A stretch of 64,000 bases of DNA from contig JBGCCY010000062.1 of the NCBI GenBank assembly GCA_045104975.1, positions 22,927 to 86,926 on the forward strand, read 5' to 3'. Positions 26,964-37,800 of the stretch are shown one piece after another (the first letter of the stretch is position 1; each line of letters opens with the position of its first letter). This DNA is from CAJQQY01 sp045104975 (lineage in GTDB: Bacteria; Bacteroidota; Bacteroidia; Chitinophagales; Saprospiraceae). The translations under genes were made by a program, and so were the position numbers. The notes under the pieces are model-generated. The model did not search any database and was not told the DNA's origin. It worked only from the letters and a program-made list of their open reading frames with translations.

Positions 26964-29327
26964 ATGAAAAACCTATCACTCCCCTTCTTCATTTTATTTT
27001 TTCTAAACTTCGCCCAAGCGCAAACCATCAAAGTCCAACCATACCTACAAGACGCATCACCCAATTCCATCTTTATTTTATGGGAAACCGACTCCTTGTC
27101 AGAGAGTATCGTCGAATGGGGATTAACTGATGTACTTGGAAATATCGCCATTGGAACGGCAGAAAGTTCTGTCAATGATGCACAAATCCACGAAGTGAAA
27201 ATCGAAGGACTTACCCGTTTTACTAAATACTTTTATCGAGTAAAAACAGGTGCTGCAACTTCTGATATTTATACTTTCAAAACACCACCCTTTGCTTCCG
27301 ACCAGGAATCTTTTCGAATAATTGCAATGAGTGATATGCAACGAGATGGTTCATTTCCCAATAAATTTCAAGAGGTCATTGAAGATGGTGTCATTGATTA
27401 TTTAGCAGATGAATTTGGTGGAGAAACGATTGACAACCTTGCCTTGATTTTAATTCCAGGAGATTTAGTTTCGGATGGAAATAATTATGGTTCTTGGGAA
27501 AATACTTTTTTTAACCCTGCGGAAAAACTATTTCGAGAAGTTCCAGTTTATCCAGTTCCAGGGAATCATGAAAATAATTCGAATTACTTTTTTCAATATT
27601 TTAAAATGCCAGAAAACGGAACAGCTGGCTTCGAAGAACATTGGTGGTACAAAGATTATGGTAATACTCGAATCATTGGTTTGGATTCTAACAATCCTTT
27701 TACAAATCAAGAACAACTCGATTGGCTCGATGGAATTTTGGGAATGACTTGTGCTTCTGACTCGATTGACTTTGTTTTTGCACAGCTTCATCATCCTCAC
27801 AAATCTGAACTTTGGACACCAGGTGAATCTAATTATACTGGTGATGTCATTGAACGATTAGAAAATTTTAGTTCCGATTGCGGCAAGCCAAGTATTCATT
27901 TTTTTGGACATACACATGGCTACTCACGTGGTCAATCAAGAGATCATAAGCATCTTTGGATCAATGCTGCAACAGCAGGTGGTGCCATTGATAATTGGGG
28001 AGAGTTTCCCAATTTTGATTATGATGAGTTTTCTATTTCCCAAGATGAATATGGTTTTGTCTCTGTAGAAATTACTGATGATGCCGATCCAAAGGTTGTC
28101 GTCAAAAGAATTGGTAGAGGCGATCAAGATGCGATAGTTGACAATGAGTTGAGAGATAGTTTTACCATGAGATTAAATCCTTCCATCGTAAATATCCCTA
28201 CTCCCCTTTTTCCTATTGACGAAGAAGTCATTCCTGAATGCGTGATCCTCAAAGCAAATAATTTTTCCGCGCCTACTTCTTCCTTGCATGGTCAAAGTCA
28301 TTGGCAAGTAGCCAATTCCGCTGATGATTTTTTACAACCTGTGGCGGAGAGTTGGAAGAATTTTGAGAACTGGTATTTTGAAGAAGATACTCAATTAGGT
28401 GATGATTTGACCGATGAAGAAATTTTAGGTTTAAATGGAAATTCAACTTATTGGTGGCGAGTACGCTATCGAGATCGAGAATTAAATTGGAGCGAATGGA
28501 CCACACCCGTTTCATTTACGACCGGTGCTTCGATTGCTTCCCAAAATCTTTTATTGAATGCGGGAGCAGAAGATAGCTTAACAAATTGGATCCCAGTTGA
28601 AGGCGTGGTCGAAGCATTAATAGATGGCGTTTGCCAAGGCATTGCTCCTCATTCAGGCAATAGATATTTTGCCGTAGGTGGACTTTGTGAACATAGTGAA
28701 GTGGGTAGGTGTATTCAAAATGTAGACGTGACTTCCTTCGCAGATTCGATTGATGCTGGAAATTTTTCTGCCAACTTTGGGGGTTATTTATCGAATTTTG
28801 GAGGAAGTGATTTACCCGAAATGAAATTGATTTTTTTAGATGAAGATGAATTAGAAATTAGTTCTTCCAATACGCTTTCGACCTTGAATAATTCATGGTC
28901 CATATTCTCTGAATGGATCAATATTCCTTCAGACACTCGCATCATCCGATTTGAATTAAAAGGTACTCGAAATGCTGGAACCGATAATGATTCTTATTTT
29001 GATGATTTATTTTTAACCGTTGGAAATACTGATTTTGGTTGTAGCATGTTTACTTCAGTTAGAAATCAGCCAATGGCAAGACTTGAATTATTGAAAGTAA
29101 ATCCCAATCCAATTCAAACGGTCGGTTATATTAATTTACCAAAAACCAATTACTCTCAGCTCCAATTTTCCATAGTTGATGCCAATGGTGCGAAAGTAAT
29201 TTGTCCCACAAAATATGAATCGAATAAAATCGTTTTTGAAAAAGGTAATTTAGCCAAAGGCGTTTACTTCTTTTGGGTAAGAGAAAAAGGGAAAGTAATC
29301 GGACAAGGGAAATTTATTGTTATTTAA
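26964..29327 (+). CDS. T9SS-exported purple-acid-phosphatase-like metallophosphoesterase
   Basis: Secreted enzyme of 787 residues. A signal peptide (MKNLSLPFFILFFLNFAQAQ) precedes a fibronectin-III-like domain (about 20-110, TIKVQPYLQDASPNSIFILW). The calcineurin-like phosphoesterase domain (about 115-380) has the metal-site motifs AMSDMQRDG, PGDLVSDG, GNHEN, LHHPHKS and GHTHGYSRG. Two further beta domains follow, one with WWRVRYRDRELNWSEWT and one jelly-roll-like (about 525-690), then a type A sorting domain (NPNPIQTVGYI). It should hydrolyse phosphate esters outside the cell or on its surface. It stands alone, so phosphate acquisition is only a guess. Confidence 0.9.
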   Translation: MKNLSLPFFILFFLNFAQAQTIKVQPYLQDASPNSIFILWETDSLSESIVEWGLTDVLGNIAIGTAESSVNDAQIHEVKIEGLTRFTKYFYRVKTGAATSDIYTFKTPPFASDQESFRIIAMSDMQRDGSFPNKFQEVIEDGVIDYLADEFGGETIDNLALILIPGDLVSDGNNYGSWENTFFNPAEKLFREVPVYPVPGNHENNSNYFFQYFKMPENGTAGFEEHWWYKDYGNTRIIGLDSNNPFTNQEQLDWLDGILGMTCASDSIDFVFAQLHHPHKSELWTPGESNYTGDVIERLENFSSDCGKPSIHFFGHTHGYSRGQSRDHKHLWINAATAGGAIDNWGEFPNFDYDEFSISQDEYGFVSVEITDDADPKVVVKRIGRGDQDAIVDNELRDSFTMRLNPSIVNIPTPLFPIDEEVIPECVILKANNFSAPTSSLHGQSHWQVANSADDFLQPVAESWKNFENWYFEEDTQLGDDLTDEEILGLNGNSTYWWRVRYRDRELNWSEWTTPVSFTTGASIASQNLLLNAGAEDSLTNWIPVEGVVEALIDGVCQGIAPHSGNRYFAVGGLCEHSEVGRCIQNVDVTSFADSIDAGNFSANFGGYLSNFGGSDLPEMKLIFLDEDELEISSSNTLSTLNNSWSIFSEWINIPSDTRIIRFELKGTRNAGTDNDSYFDDLFLTVGNTDFGCSMFTSVRNQPMARLELLKVNPNPIQTVGYINLPKTNYSQLQFSIVDANGAKVICPTKYESNKIVFEKGNLAKGVYFFWVREKGKVIGQGKFIVI

Positions 29328-29657
29328 AAAAAAAATATCTGTTTAAACGAATCCCCTTTATTCTACTTTTTTGTTGAAGCAAAGAAGTAGGAAAAACAAT
29401 ACATTATATATGGTGTTACGTAACCAATAAATAGAAATAACTTTACCCTTTCATAGATTATTGGTACCTAGTATGATTATTGCTTCTCTATAAAAGTTCA
29501 CTATTTTTTGTAGTTCTATTAGGAAGAAGCGTTAAGTAATTAAACAATAAAACTAAACTAATTTTTAACTTTTACTTAACAGCTTCAAATCAGAAAACCA
29601 ATCGGAAATCATTAATTTTGTAACCTTTTTTGAAATGTAACACAATCTATTTTCAAT
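29328..29657. other. Intergenic spacer before the serine hydrolase gene
   Basis: Gene-free. It holds a weak inverted repeat around CTACTTTTTTG...CAAAGAAGTAG (about 29362-29390), the perfect palindrome GTTACGTAAC (29415-29424), and TGTAACC and GAAATGTAAC close to the next start, similar to words in the spacer at 23690-23740. Confidence 0.45.
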
Positions 29658-30578
29658 ATGAGTCCAAATCACCTATCTAAAATTGTATTCTTTTTATTCT
29701 TTTCCATTTCCCTTTCTGCTCAAACTAATCTTCGAAATTTAGGAATTCCTTATGCTACTTTCGCCAAAAATTATAAACCTTTAGAGGTTTGTGAGAGCAC
29801 TACACTAGAAGCTCAACTGAACCAGAAATTAAACCAAAATCCAACTTGGAGAAAATTGATTCAACAGAAAAAAATGTCTGTGGCTCTTGTTGATTTGAGC
29901 AATTCAAGTAATACTCGATTTGCAGAAGTGAATGGAGATAAAATGATGTATGCTGCAAGTTTGCCAAAAATTGCCATTCTTTTGGCAGCTGTTGATGCGA
30001 TTGACAAAGGAGAATTAAAAGAAACTGCTGCAGTAAAAAAAGACTTACAATTAATGATTGCCAAATCTAATAATCAAGCTTCAACTCGAATGATTGATAG
30101 ATTAGGTTATGATAAAATAGCTGATGTTCTTACCAATCCTCGGTACAATTTATATGATGAAAACAATGGAGGAGGATTATGGGTTGGTAAAAGATATGCA
30201 GCAGGAGGTAAAAAAAACCCAGATCCTTTGCAAGGATTAAGTCACGCAGCAACTGCCAGTCAAGTAGCTAAATTTTACTACATGATGGCTCATGGAAAAT
30301 TAGTTAGTCCTAAGCGTTCTGAACAAATGATGCAAATCATGGTCAACCCAAAGTTGCATCATAAATTTGTTAATACACTTGAAAAAATTGCTCCTAAAGC
30401 AAAGTTATTTAGAAAATCAGGATCATGGAGTATTTACCATTCTGATAGTATTATGGTGTGGGGACCTAAGCGACAATATATTTTGGTCGCATTGGTAGAG
30501 GATCCAAAAGGAGAACAAATCATTCGCCAAATTGCAAAAAAGGTAGATAGTTTAGTGGTTAAGAAAAAATCATTATAA
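29658..30578 (+). CDS. Exported class A beta-lactamase-fold serine hydrolase
   Basis: Protein of 306 residues with a signal peptide (MSPNHLSKIVFFLFFSISLS, then AQ). It has the three motifs of penicillin-recognising enzymes: Ser101-Leu-Pro-Lys104 (ASLPKIA), a SNN triad (AKSNNQAS) and KSGS (FRKSGSWSIY). The layout matches class A beta-lactamases, but I cannot find the Glu of the omega loop with certainty, so it may be a D,D-peptidase or another amidase. Followed by a strong terminator, it is a single-gene unit in the periplasm. Confidence 0.85.
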   Translation: MSPNHLSKIVFFLFFSISLSAQTNLRNLGIPYATFAKNYKPLEVCESTTLEAQLNQKLNQNPTWRKLIQQKKMSVALVDLSNSSNTRFAEVNGDKMMYAASLPKIAILLAAVDAIDKGELKETAAVKKDLQLMIAKSNNQASTRMIDRLGYDKIADVLTNPRYNLYDENNGGGLWVGKRYAAGGKKNPDPLQGLSHAATASQVAKFYYMMAHGKLVSPKRSEQMMQIMVNPKLHHKFVNTLEKIAPKAKLFRKSGSWSIYHSDSIMVWGPKRQYILVALVEDPKGEQIIRQIAKKVDSLVVKKKSL

Positions 30579-30600
30579 TTAATAAATCATAGATTATTCT

Positions 30601-30639
30601 AAAAAACGCCGATTGCAAATTTTGCAATCGGCGTTTTTT
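30601..30639 (+). terminator. Rho-independent terminator
   Basis: A near-continuous 39-base palindrome with core ACGCCGATTGCA flanked by A6 and T7 runs, starting 22 bases after the serine hydrolase stop. Confidence 0.92.
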
Positions 30640-30764
30640 TGGCTTATAAACAAAATAAATATTAGTTAAAACTTATTTTAAAAATTGCAATTGATTAAAA
30701 CAAAACCAACCTTTATACTTTGTAAGGATACCACCCATTTCATTATTTTAGATTAATCAAGAAT

Positions 30765-33593
30765 TTGAATAAAATAAAAACTACAATCAAATACTTTTTC
30801 TTTCGGCTATTCGATATTCGAGAAGGAGAAATTGGACGAGCATTATTGATGCAGTTGAATATTTTTTTGATTATTGCTACCCTACTTATTATCAAGCCAA
30901 CGATCAACGCGCTTTTTTTAGCACAGTTTGGCGTAGAGTCTTTACCTATTGTTTTTATCCTTACTGCCATCGTAGCTGGAATAATTTCTACTTATTATAC
31001 CACCCTAATTTCCAAGTTTTCCTTATTCAAAACTAGTCTTGCCACACTTCTTATTTCTGTTACTTGTTTGCTATTATTTGGAGTTGCCCTGAATCTGCAG
31101 TTATTCGAAAATTTTATCTTATATCTCTTTTATATTTGGGTGGCCATTTTTGCGCTCTTTACCACTTCTCAATTTTGGTTAATTGCCAATGTGGTTTTTG
31201 ATGCGAGAGAAGCAAAACGTCTATTTGGATTCATCGGAGCAGGAGCTATTGCAGGAGGAATTGCAGGAGGATATTTGACTTCTACTTTAGCTGGGCAATT
31301 GGGCAGTCGAAATTTACCTTTCGTTTGTGCAGCCTTGCTAATGATTTGTATTCCTATTACACGTTATATTTGGAAAAATTATTACCACCCTACCCAACCT
31401 AAAAAAGAAAAAACACCGGAAGGAAAAAATGAAAAAATTCGACCCTTTCAACTCATCAAACAATCTAAACATCTTACCTATGTAGCTTGTATTGTTGGGA
31501 TTAGTGTGGTGGTAGCGAAATTGGTAGATTATCAATTTAGTGGAATTGCCGCAGCAGCCATTCCTGACACCGATTTATTGACCTCGTTTTTTGGGTTTTG
31601 GTTTTCTACTATAAATGTAGTTTCCTTGCTGATGCAATTATTTTTTACTCGTTGGATCATTGGCAATTTAGGTGTCAGAAGTTCCATTTATATTTTACCC
31701 GTAAGTATATTGTTAGCAGTTGGTGTTTTGATTGTTTTTCCAGAATTATTGACTGCGGCTATTTTACTCAAAATGGCAGATGGTAGTATCAAACAAAGTA
31801 TCAACAAAGCCGCCATGGAATTGGTTATCGTTCCTATCTCTCAAGAATTAAAAACTAAAACCAAAACTTATATTGATGTTTTTGTAGATAGTGTAGCCAC
31901 AGGATTGAGTGGTTTGATTCTTATTTTCATCATTCAAGGATTACAATTATCCTTAGTGGCAGTCAGTTGGATCATTGTAGGTTTAGTCTTTTTTTGGATT
32001 TATTTTACTTGGAAGTTGGGGAAAGAATACCTCTCTTCTTTCCGATTAAAATTGCAAACACTTGCTCCTACCACCAAGGAAGAAGAAGTAGAAAATTTTT
32101 TTCAGGATCTACCTGAAGGAGGTTGGAAAACAGTTTTAGAGAATGGGAAAAAGCATGAAGTATTAATTGTTTTACAAAAATTAAAAAAATTCCCCAACGA
32201 TCAAGTTTTCGAAAGTATCCAAAATTTGTTGGCACATCCTTCCGATGAAGTTAAGATTGCCGCCATTCGAAATTTACCATTTTTTGAAAAATATTCAATG
32301 ACCTCGCAAGTCAAAACATTACTTCAACATCCAAAAGAAAAAGTAAAAATTGCCGCTTTTAATTATTTACTTAATCACGATGTAGATGATGAAATTGCTT
32401 TTATCAATAAATATTTAAAATCAAAAAACTCTCGAGTGAGTGAAGCAGCTATGGTGAGTTTAGCGAAAAGTATTCGCCAGAATCAAAACGTTGAATTGAA
32501 AATTAGACTCACTAGATTTCTTCGAAAGAAAATCAAATCACTTCGCTTTATTCGAGAAACCGAACAACTTAATGCTTCCAAAATTGCTATCCTCAAAGCA
32601 ATTGGCTATGCTCAGTTGGAAGACTATTATTCCTTGCTTCACAATGGAATTAAAAGTATCAATCCCGCTATCGCAAGAAATGCGATTGTTGCGGCAGGGT
32701 TGGCAGAGCATCGTTCTTTTGTTCCTCCTCTTTTGCATGCATTGGGAAGTAAGCAATTTAAATATGCTGCTAGCAAAGCATTGATTGGTTACCAAATTAA
32801 ATTAATCCCGATCCTTCGAGAAAAATATCGCTTCAAAGAAATTAACAAAAAAGCATTAAAATTACTCCCTGCTGTTTTGGAAAAAATAGAACAACAAGAA
32901 GCAGTCAATTTATTATTTGAAATGTTAGATGAAGAAGATCCTGGAAATCGAATGCCTATTTTGCAAAGCTTAAACATCATGCGTAGCAAATATCCTGACT
33001 TCGATTATCATTCAGAAGAAGTAAGTTTGAGAGTAAAACAGGAAGCAGATCTTTATCAAAAAACTTTAGCTATGGTCTACACTCAAAAACTAATGGAAGA
33101 AAATGAAGAGACGATCATTGATGCCGAAGTAACTGCTGCCAGAGAAGATTTGCAACAACTTTTGGAGGATAAACTTGATATCAATCTAGAGCGTATTTTT
33201 GGATTGCTTCGACTGAAATATCCAACTGATGATATCTATAATATTTATCAAGGGATCATGAGTGAGTACCCTGATTTGAATTCGAGTGCGTTAGAATTCT
33301 TAGATAATTTATTGGAAAAAAATACTAAAAAGATTTTAATGCCTCTCGTAGAAAATAACTTGGAGGATCACCCTATTGATAAAACGGTGGAGCGATTGAA
33401 TTTAAATATTCCTGAGGAAGAAGATTATTTTAGAATGTTGCTCAAGCAAAAAGATAATCAAATCAAGACCGCTGCCTTATCACTTATTTTGCAATTGAAA
33501 AACAATACCTATAGTAAAATATTTAGGCATCCCATTCAGAGAGTTAGACATTCTGCAAGTAATGCCATTAAAAAAATACGGAAGGCTGGTTAG
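30765..33593 (+). CDS. Npt1/Npt2-like nucleotide transporter with C-terminal HEAT repeats
   Basis: Membrane protein of 942 residues. The N-terminal half (about 20-420) has some 12 helices with hallmarks of the ADP/ATP-translocase-like family (IIKPTINALFLAQFG and RLFGFIGAGAIAGGIAGGY). The C-terminal half (about 440-940) is soluble and made of HEAT-like helical pairs (LLAHPSDEVKIAAIRNLPFF, LLQHPKEKVKIAAFNYLL). The start is a TTG at 30765; the next in-frame ATG would lose the amphipathic first segment. In intracellular parasites these carriers import host nucleotides; in free-living Bacteroidota the substrate is unknown. The gene stands alone. Confidence 0.85.
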   Translation: MNKIKTTIKYFFFRLFDIREGEIGRALLMQLNIFLIIATLLIIKPTINALFLAQFGVESLPIVFILTAIVAGIISTYYTTLISKFSLFKTSLATLLISVTCLLLFGVALNLQLFENFILYLFYIWVAIFALFTTSQFWLIANVVFDAREAKRLFGFIGAGAIAGGIAGGYLTSTLAGQLGSRNLPFVCAALLMICIPITRYIWKNYYHPTQPKKEKTPEGKNEKIRPFQLIKQSKHLTYVACIVGISVVVAKLVDYQFSGIAAAAIPDTDLLTSFFGFWFSTINVVSLLMQLFFTRWIIGNLGVRSSIYILPVSILLAVGVLIVFPELLTAAILLKMADGSIKQSINKAAMELVIVPISQELKTKTKTYIDVFVDSVATGLSGLILIFIIQGLQLSLVAVSWIIVGLVFFWIYFTWKLGKEYLSSFRLKLQTLAPTTKEEEVENFFQDLPEGGWKTVLENGKKHEVLIVLQKLKKFPNDQVFESIQNLLAHPSDEVKIAAIRNLPFFEKYSMTSQVKTLLQHPKEKVKIAAFNYLLNHDVDDEIAFINKYLKSKNSRVSEAAMVSLAKSIRQNQNVELKIRLTRFLRKKIKSLRFIRETEQLNASKIAILKAIGYAQLEDYYSLLHNGIKSINPAIARNAIVAAGLAEHRSFVPPLLHALGSKQFKYAASKALIGYQIKLIPILREKYRFKEINKKALKLLPAVLEKIEQQEAVNLLFEMLDEEDPGNRMPILQSLNIMRSKYPDFDYHSEEVSLRVKQEADLYQKTLAMVYTQKLMEENEETIIDAEVTAAREDLQQLLEDKLDINLERIFGLLRLKYPTDDIYNIYQGIMSEYPDLNSSALEFLDNLLEKNTKKILMPLVENNLEDHPIDKTVERLNLNIPEEEDYFRMLLKQKDNQIKTAALSLILQLKNNTYSKIFRHPIQRVRHSASNAIKKIRKAG

Positions 33594-33595
33594 GA

Positions 33596-33626
33596 GTTAT
33601 CGGATACTTTGAAGGTATCCGATAAC
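33596..33626. terminator. Bidirectional terminator hairpin
   Basis: A perfect 12-bp stem (GTTATCGGATAC with 33615-33626) and 7-base loop between the convergent transporter and serine hydrolase genes. Confidence 0.75.
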
Positions 33627-33635
33627 TAATCCACA

Positions 33636-34892
33636 CTACAACCCACGTACTAATTCATCAATTTTCCCTGCCAATCGATTATGATCCGAGTTAGAATTTC
33701 TCTTCAAAACATTCGTCATCAAAGCTACTAAATAAGCCGTCCCATCAGGTCGTTCGATAATCGAAACAGAATTCATATAATTCATTCGATTCCCTCGATA
33801 TTTTCCACAATCAGGCATTGTAGTTCGATCACAGCTATACAAACTTCCTGACTTAAAATAAACAGCTGCATCATCCAATGCCTTATTCGAAGCATAGCGT
33901 ATACGACGATCTGTCAAGTACATCAATCTTTTGATTTCCAAACTAGATAAATAATCGACCACTACTCCCCTTTCCAAGGCAACCATAAATTTCATCAAAC
34001 CTAAAGGCGAACCAACGCTTCCTCCCTTTGGTGGAATAATCCCAGATGCACCTCTCGTAAATAAGGTACCGAGTCTCCACTCATCTTCTCCGATACCCAA
34101 CTTTCGTAAAGGATCATTAACTACTTGAAGATGAATTTCAGTCAACTCTGATTTCTTTGTTTTTTCAAAATACTCATTAGCTTCCTCATCGGTAAGTGTT
34201 GGATATTTTTTTCCAAAAACTCGCATCAAAATTGCCTCTCGCCAAACAATCGCAGCAGCTCCATTATTACTCACCGAAAGCATATGATCTATCCATTCAT
34301 AAAGTGTAAAAACATCTGAAGTGGTTACTTGTCGCTTCACCAATCGCTCTTTTTCTATATCATAAAATGGTACGGTATGTTGATCTTTCACGCCCCATTG
34401 TCCTGCTCGAACTGAACGATTTTTCATCAACTCTACTCTTTTTTCAAATGAGTATGGATAAATTTTACTAAGCTCCGCAAAAAAACCAACTACAACTGCT
34501 AGCTTACCCACACTCCCAGGCTGGAACTGTCGATCCTCTTGTCTTCTTGCATAACGAGTTGGTTTACCTGACGTAATATCCATCACGGTCAGCGAATAAC
34601 TTTCATCCAAATTAGGAAAAAAGGAATTCAACTCTTTTTGCATTTCTTCATCGACTTCAAAAAGTGCTGCCACACTATCTCGATGTACTCTTGGCAAATG
34701 CAATTTAATATCTTTCAATAATAGAGTTGCGCCCGGATCGAGTTCCTTCCCTTTCATTTCTCCATCATCAATCAATTCAAGCCTTTTTAATCTTTTGATC
34801 CCAGTCCGTTCATAGCCATCAATTGGATAAAACCCCATGATTGGCAATAAAAAAACTGTAAGTAGTAAAAGTGTTCTTCGTTTTTTAAGCAT
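33636..34892 (-). CDS. Exported serine hydrolase of the penicillin-binding/beta-lactamase superfamily
   Basis: Protein of 418 residues from the ATG at 34892 (signal-like MLKKRRTLLLLTVFLLPIMG); upstream in-frame codons to 34937 lie inside the neighbouring gene. Active-site motifs are Ser127-Val-Gly-Lys130 (PGSVGKLAV), SNN (LSVSNNGAAA) and KSGS (VYFKSGSLYS). It is longer than a class A beta-lactamase and has a middle insertion. The start codon overlaps the stop of the PEP/pyruvate-dikinase-like gene by eight bases (ATGCTTAA), so the two are translationally coupled. An envelope role, perhaps on cell wall or a peptide-like substrate, fits; the substrate is unknown. Confidence 0.85.
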   Translation of the reverse strand: MLKKRRTLLLLTVFLLPIMGFYPIDGYERTGIKRLKRLELIDDGEMKGKELDPGATLLLKDIKLHLPRVHRDSVAALFEVDEEMQKELNSFFPNLDESYSLTVMDITSGKPTRYARRQEDRQFQPGSVGKLAVVVGFFAELSKIYPYSFEKRVELMKNRSVRAGQWGVKDQHTVPFYDIEKERLVKRQVTTSDVFTLYEWIDHMLSVSNNGAAAIVWREAILMRVFGKKYPTLTDEEANEYFEKTKKSELTEIHLQVVNDPLRKLGIGEDEWRLGTLFTRGASGIIPPKGGSVGSPLGLMKFMVALERGVVVDYLSSLEIKRLMYLTDRRIRYASNKALDDAAVYFKSGSLYSCDRTTMPDCGKYRGNRMNYMNSVSIIERPDGTAYLVALMTNVLKRNSNSDHNRLAGKIDELVRGL

Positions 34893-37800
34893 TATCCGAT
34901 TTGTTTGTTTGATAAAAATATAAACCACCAATGGCAACTATTACAATTAATAAAACTAACCATATCCATGAGTTAGACTTCTTTTCGTCTTCTGTACCCG
35001 TTGAAGTTTCGGACGGTTCTGTTTCTACTTTTTCAGGAATATTTCCATCCAATGAGACTACTTTATTTTCAGGTAATTGAGGAGTGATACTTGCTAAAAA
35101 TTCTGATCCTTTAGCATTTTTATTTTCTACAAAAGGTCGAATTTGGAAGAGCCACATTTTATCATTTTCAAATCCCAACTCAATATCGAATGGCCCTGAT
35201 GATTCTATCCCTACAGTTGTTGGAAGAATTCGATTGACCTCATCTGTCAATTTTCGAAGGCTATTAAGATTTTTGGTATTTAAAATTCTATTTTCAAAAG
35301 TAGTTGTATTGCTAGACGTTCCACCTGATTTTGGCAGGCGTCGATAAAATGGTTCTCGAGCTGGAGAAAGTAACATATCTATTCCGTCTGCGGTCAATAA
35401 ATAAGACTCGGCAGCTTGCCCATCTACTGCTCCTCCTGCTCCTCGACTGAACGCTACGGTCAAATCATCTTCTTGTCCTGAAGTAATTCCTTTGGTAATC
35501 AAAACGCCCGAATACTCTACATCCACACTTGGAATAATTAAGATAGAAGGAAAAACATTTTCAGGATTAAGTAGAAATTTTTGTCGCCACTTATAACTTC
35601 TCTCGGTGTAAGGTGAGGCCCAGACGGAACGAATACCTTGCATGATTTTATCATCATCCAACACATTGAACAAAGTCAAATTAAGTCCTGCTCCAGTAAA
35701 ATCTTTTAGATCCTCCATGTTCGTATCACTTCGCAAAAACACAGGAACCTTTCCCATCGATTGTCCAAAAGCCTCTCGAAAACTCTTTTCTAAATCTTTG
35801 ACAAAACTATCTTGAAATTCAATCTCGGCAATCGCCTTTCGGAAAATAGTTAATTCTCCCAAAATAAATTTCTCCGCTTTTCCTTCATCAGAAATATCTG
35901 CTGCTTTGGCAAAAGTAGTGTTGAGAAATTCCCAATAAGTAATATTTTGTCGGGGCATGGACTGATCCATATGCTGTCGGAAAATACTAAATGGAATCAC
36001 AATTCCTTCCACCACATCATCAGGAAACATCGCTTTGAGTTGACCTAAATTAGCTGCTTTGGGTCCAGCAATTTTTCCAGAGTCTTTGGAGCGAATATCT
36101 CGCATATTTAAAACACTTGTATTTTTCAGTTCGATATCTTCAATCGGAACATTTACTTTTTCTTCACTTCGTTTTTTAGTTTCAAATAATTTTTTCTCCT
36201 CCTCAGTCATGTCTTCTTCTAACTTCATCACGACTGTCCCCTTGTTGGAAACTGCGTAGAAGATCTTTTTTCCATGAAACTTTTTGAGGTCGTTCAAATT
36301 TTGATCTGACAAAACTGAATTGGGAATCCCTAAATTTCTCGCCAACAATTGAACATGTGAAACCATATTCCCTTCTGTAACGGTTGCAATTCCAGCTACC
36401 GGTTTTAGATCAGAAGAAGGTACTTGAAAAACATAAATTTTATCTTTAGAAACTTCTAAGTCTTCCGCCGAACCATCTATCACCACCAATTCTCCCAAAG
36501 CATATCCTGCATTCAATCCTCGAAAACTACTCTGACCATTGATGTCTAAAATCTGATTTGAAAATTTGGCTTCAACAGCTACTCCATTTCCCAATTCGCT
36601 GACTGCATTCCCCAACGGTAACAATATACTTGACCGAATTTTATCATCAAAAAACCCATAACTCAATGGCTCAAATCCTGCAAACAAATCCACCTCATCC
36701 TGGTAAACACCTCTCGCCATTCCTGCGCCCCACTCCACTACTCGACGAGCATCTTCATGCCACGTCAATAATTCAGGTAATGGCAATTTATTTATATTTT
36801 CGATAGGTAATCGAGATTTGATTTCATCCCATTCCCAAATTTCGATATAACCACAACCTGCCGAAGCCTCACTAAGCGAATATATTTTTTTCATCAAACT
36901 ACTATATGTTGGAGTCTTCCACTCCGCTGCACCTTTGAATAAAATATCTTCGAGCGCAATCGAAATATCCAACATCGCTAAACGAGCTTTGGAAGAATTG
37001 ACCGTAGTAATATTCTTTCTTAAGTTGAGCAACATCTTACTTGTTGCCATCATTTTTTCTGCACTAAAATCTGAGGAGTGGGCATTAATATAGTCCTCCA
37101 AATCTTTGCGAATCGTTTCTTTGGATGAAATCTGTTTGACATATTTATTAAGTGAAGAAAGATCGATTGGTCGATACAACTTTTCCATTGCTTGAATCAT
37201 TTCCTCTAACTCTTTAAGGTTTTTCTCCGCTAACTCTCCTCGATTTTTTTCCAAAAAATCTTTAGAAGATTGAATATCGGAAGCATCAGGTTGTCCATGA
37301 ATTTTTACCCGAAGGTTATAAAATGGTTGATACTCATCTGAAACAACTTTAGATAAGGCTCGAATATTTTGAGTTAAATCATTGTCGCCAGCATGTGGAA
37401 TATCCTTCGCAGCGGTTCGCAGCAGATAGAAATTTTTATTAATCCTTTTTTCATCTTTCAAGATCAAATCAAAAAAATTGATTCCCCATTCCTCTTCATC
37501 TTCCACCTGAATTGCCCCTCGATAGTATTGTGCTTTGCGAAGTACCCATCCATCATCTACCCCTTGTAAATATTTTTCGATTTGGTACTGTTTAATTCGA
37601 GCATTGGAATTGAGTTCATCCCAAAAATCAGTTCGAGAAGTCGTACTAAGTACTTGACCTAGAAAAACATGATTTGTTTCTCCCAGCAATTCTACCTCTT
37701 TTTTCAATTGTGCCCGTTGCACTCCTCCAATATCTCCACAAGGTTCTTTGGATGGTTTTATCGTCCCATCATCACAAAACCATTTGATTCCTAGGAACGG

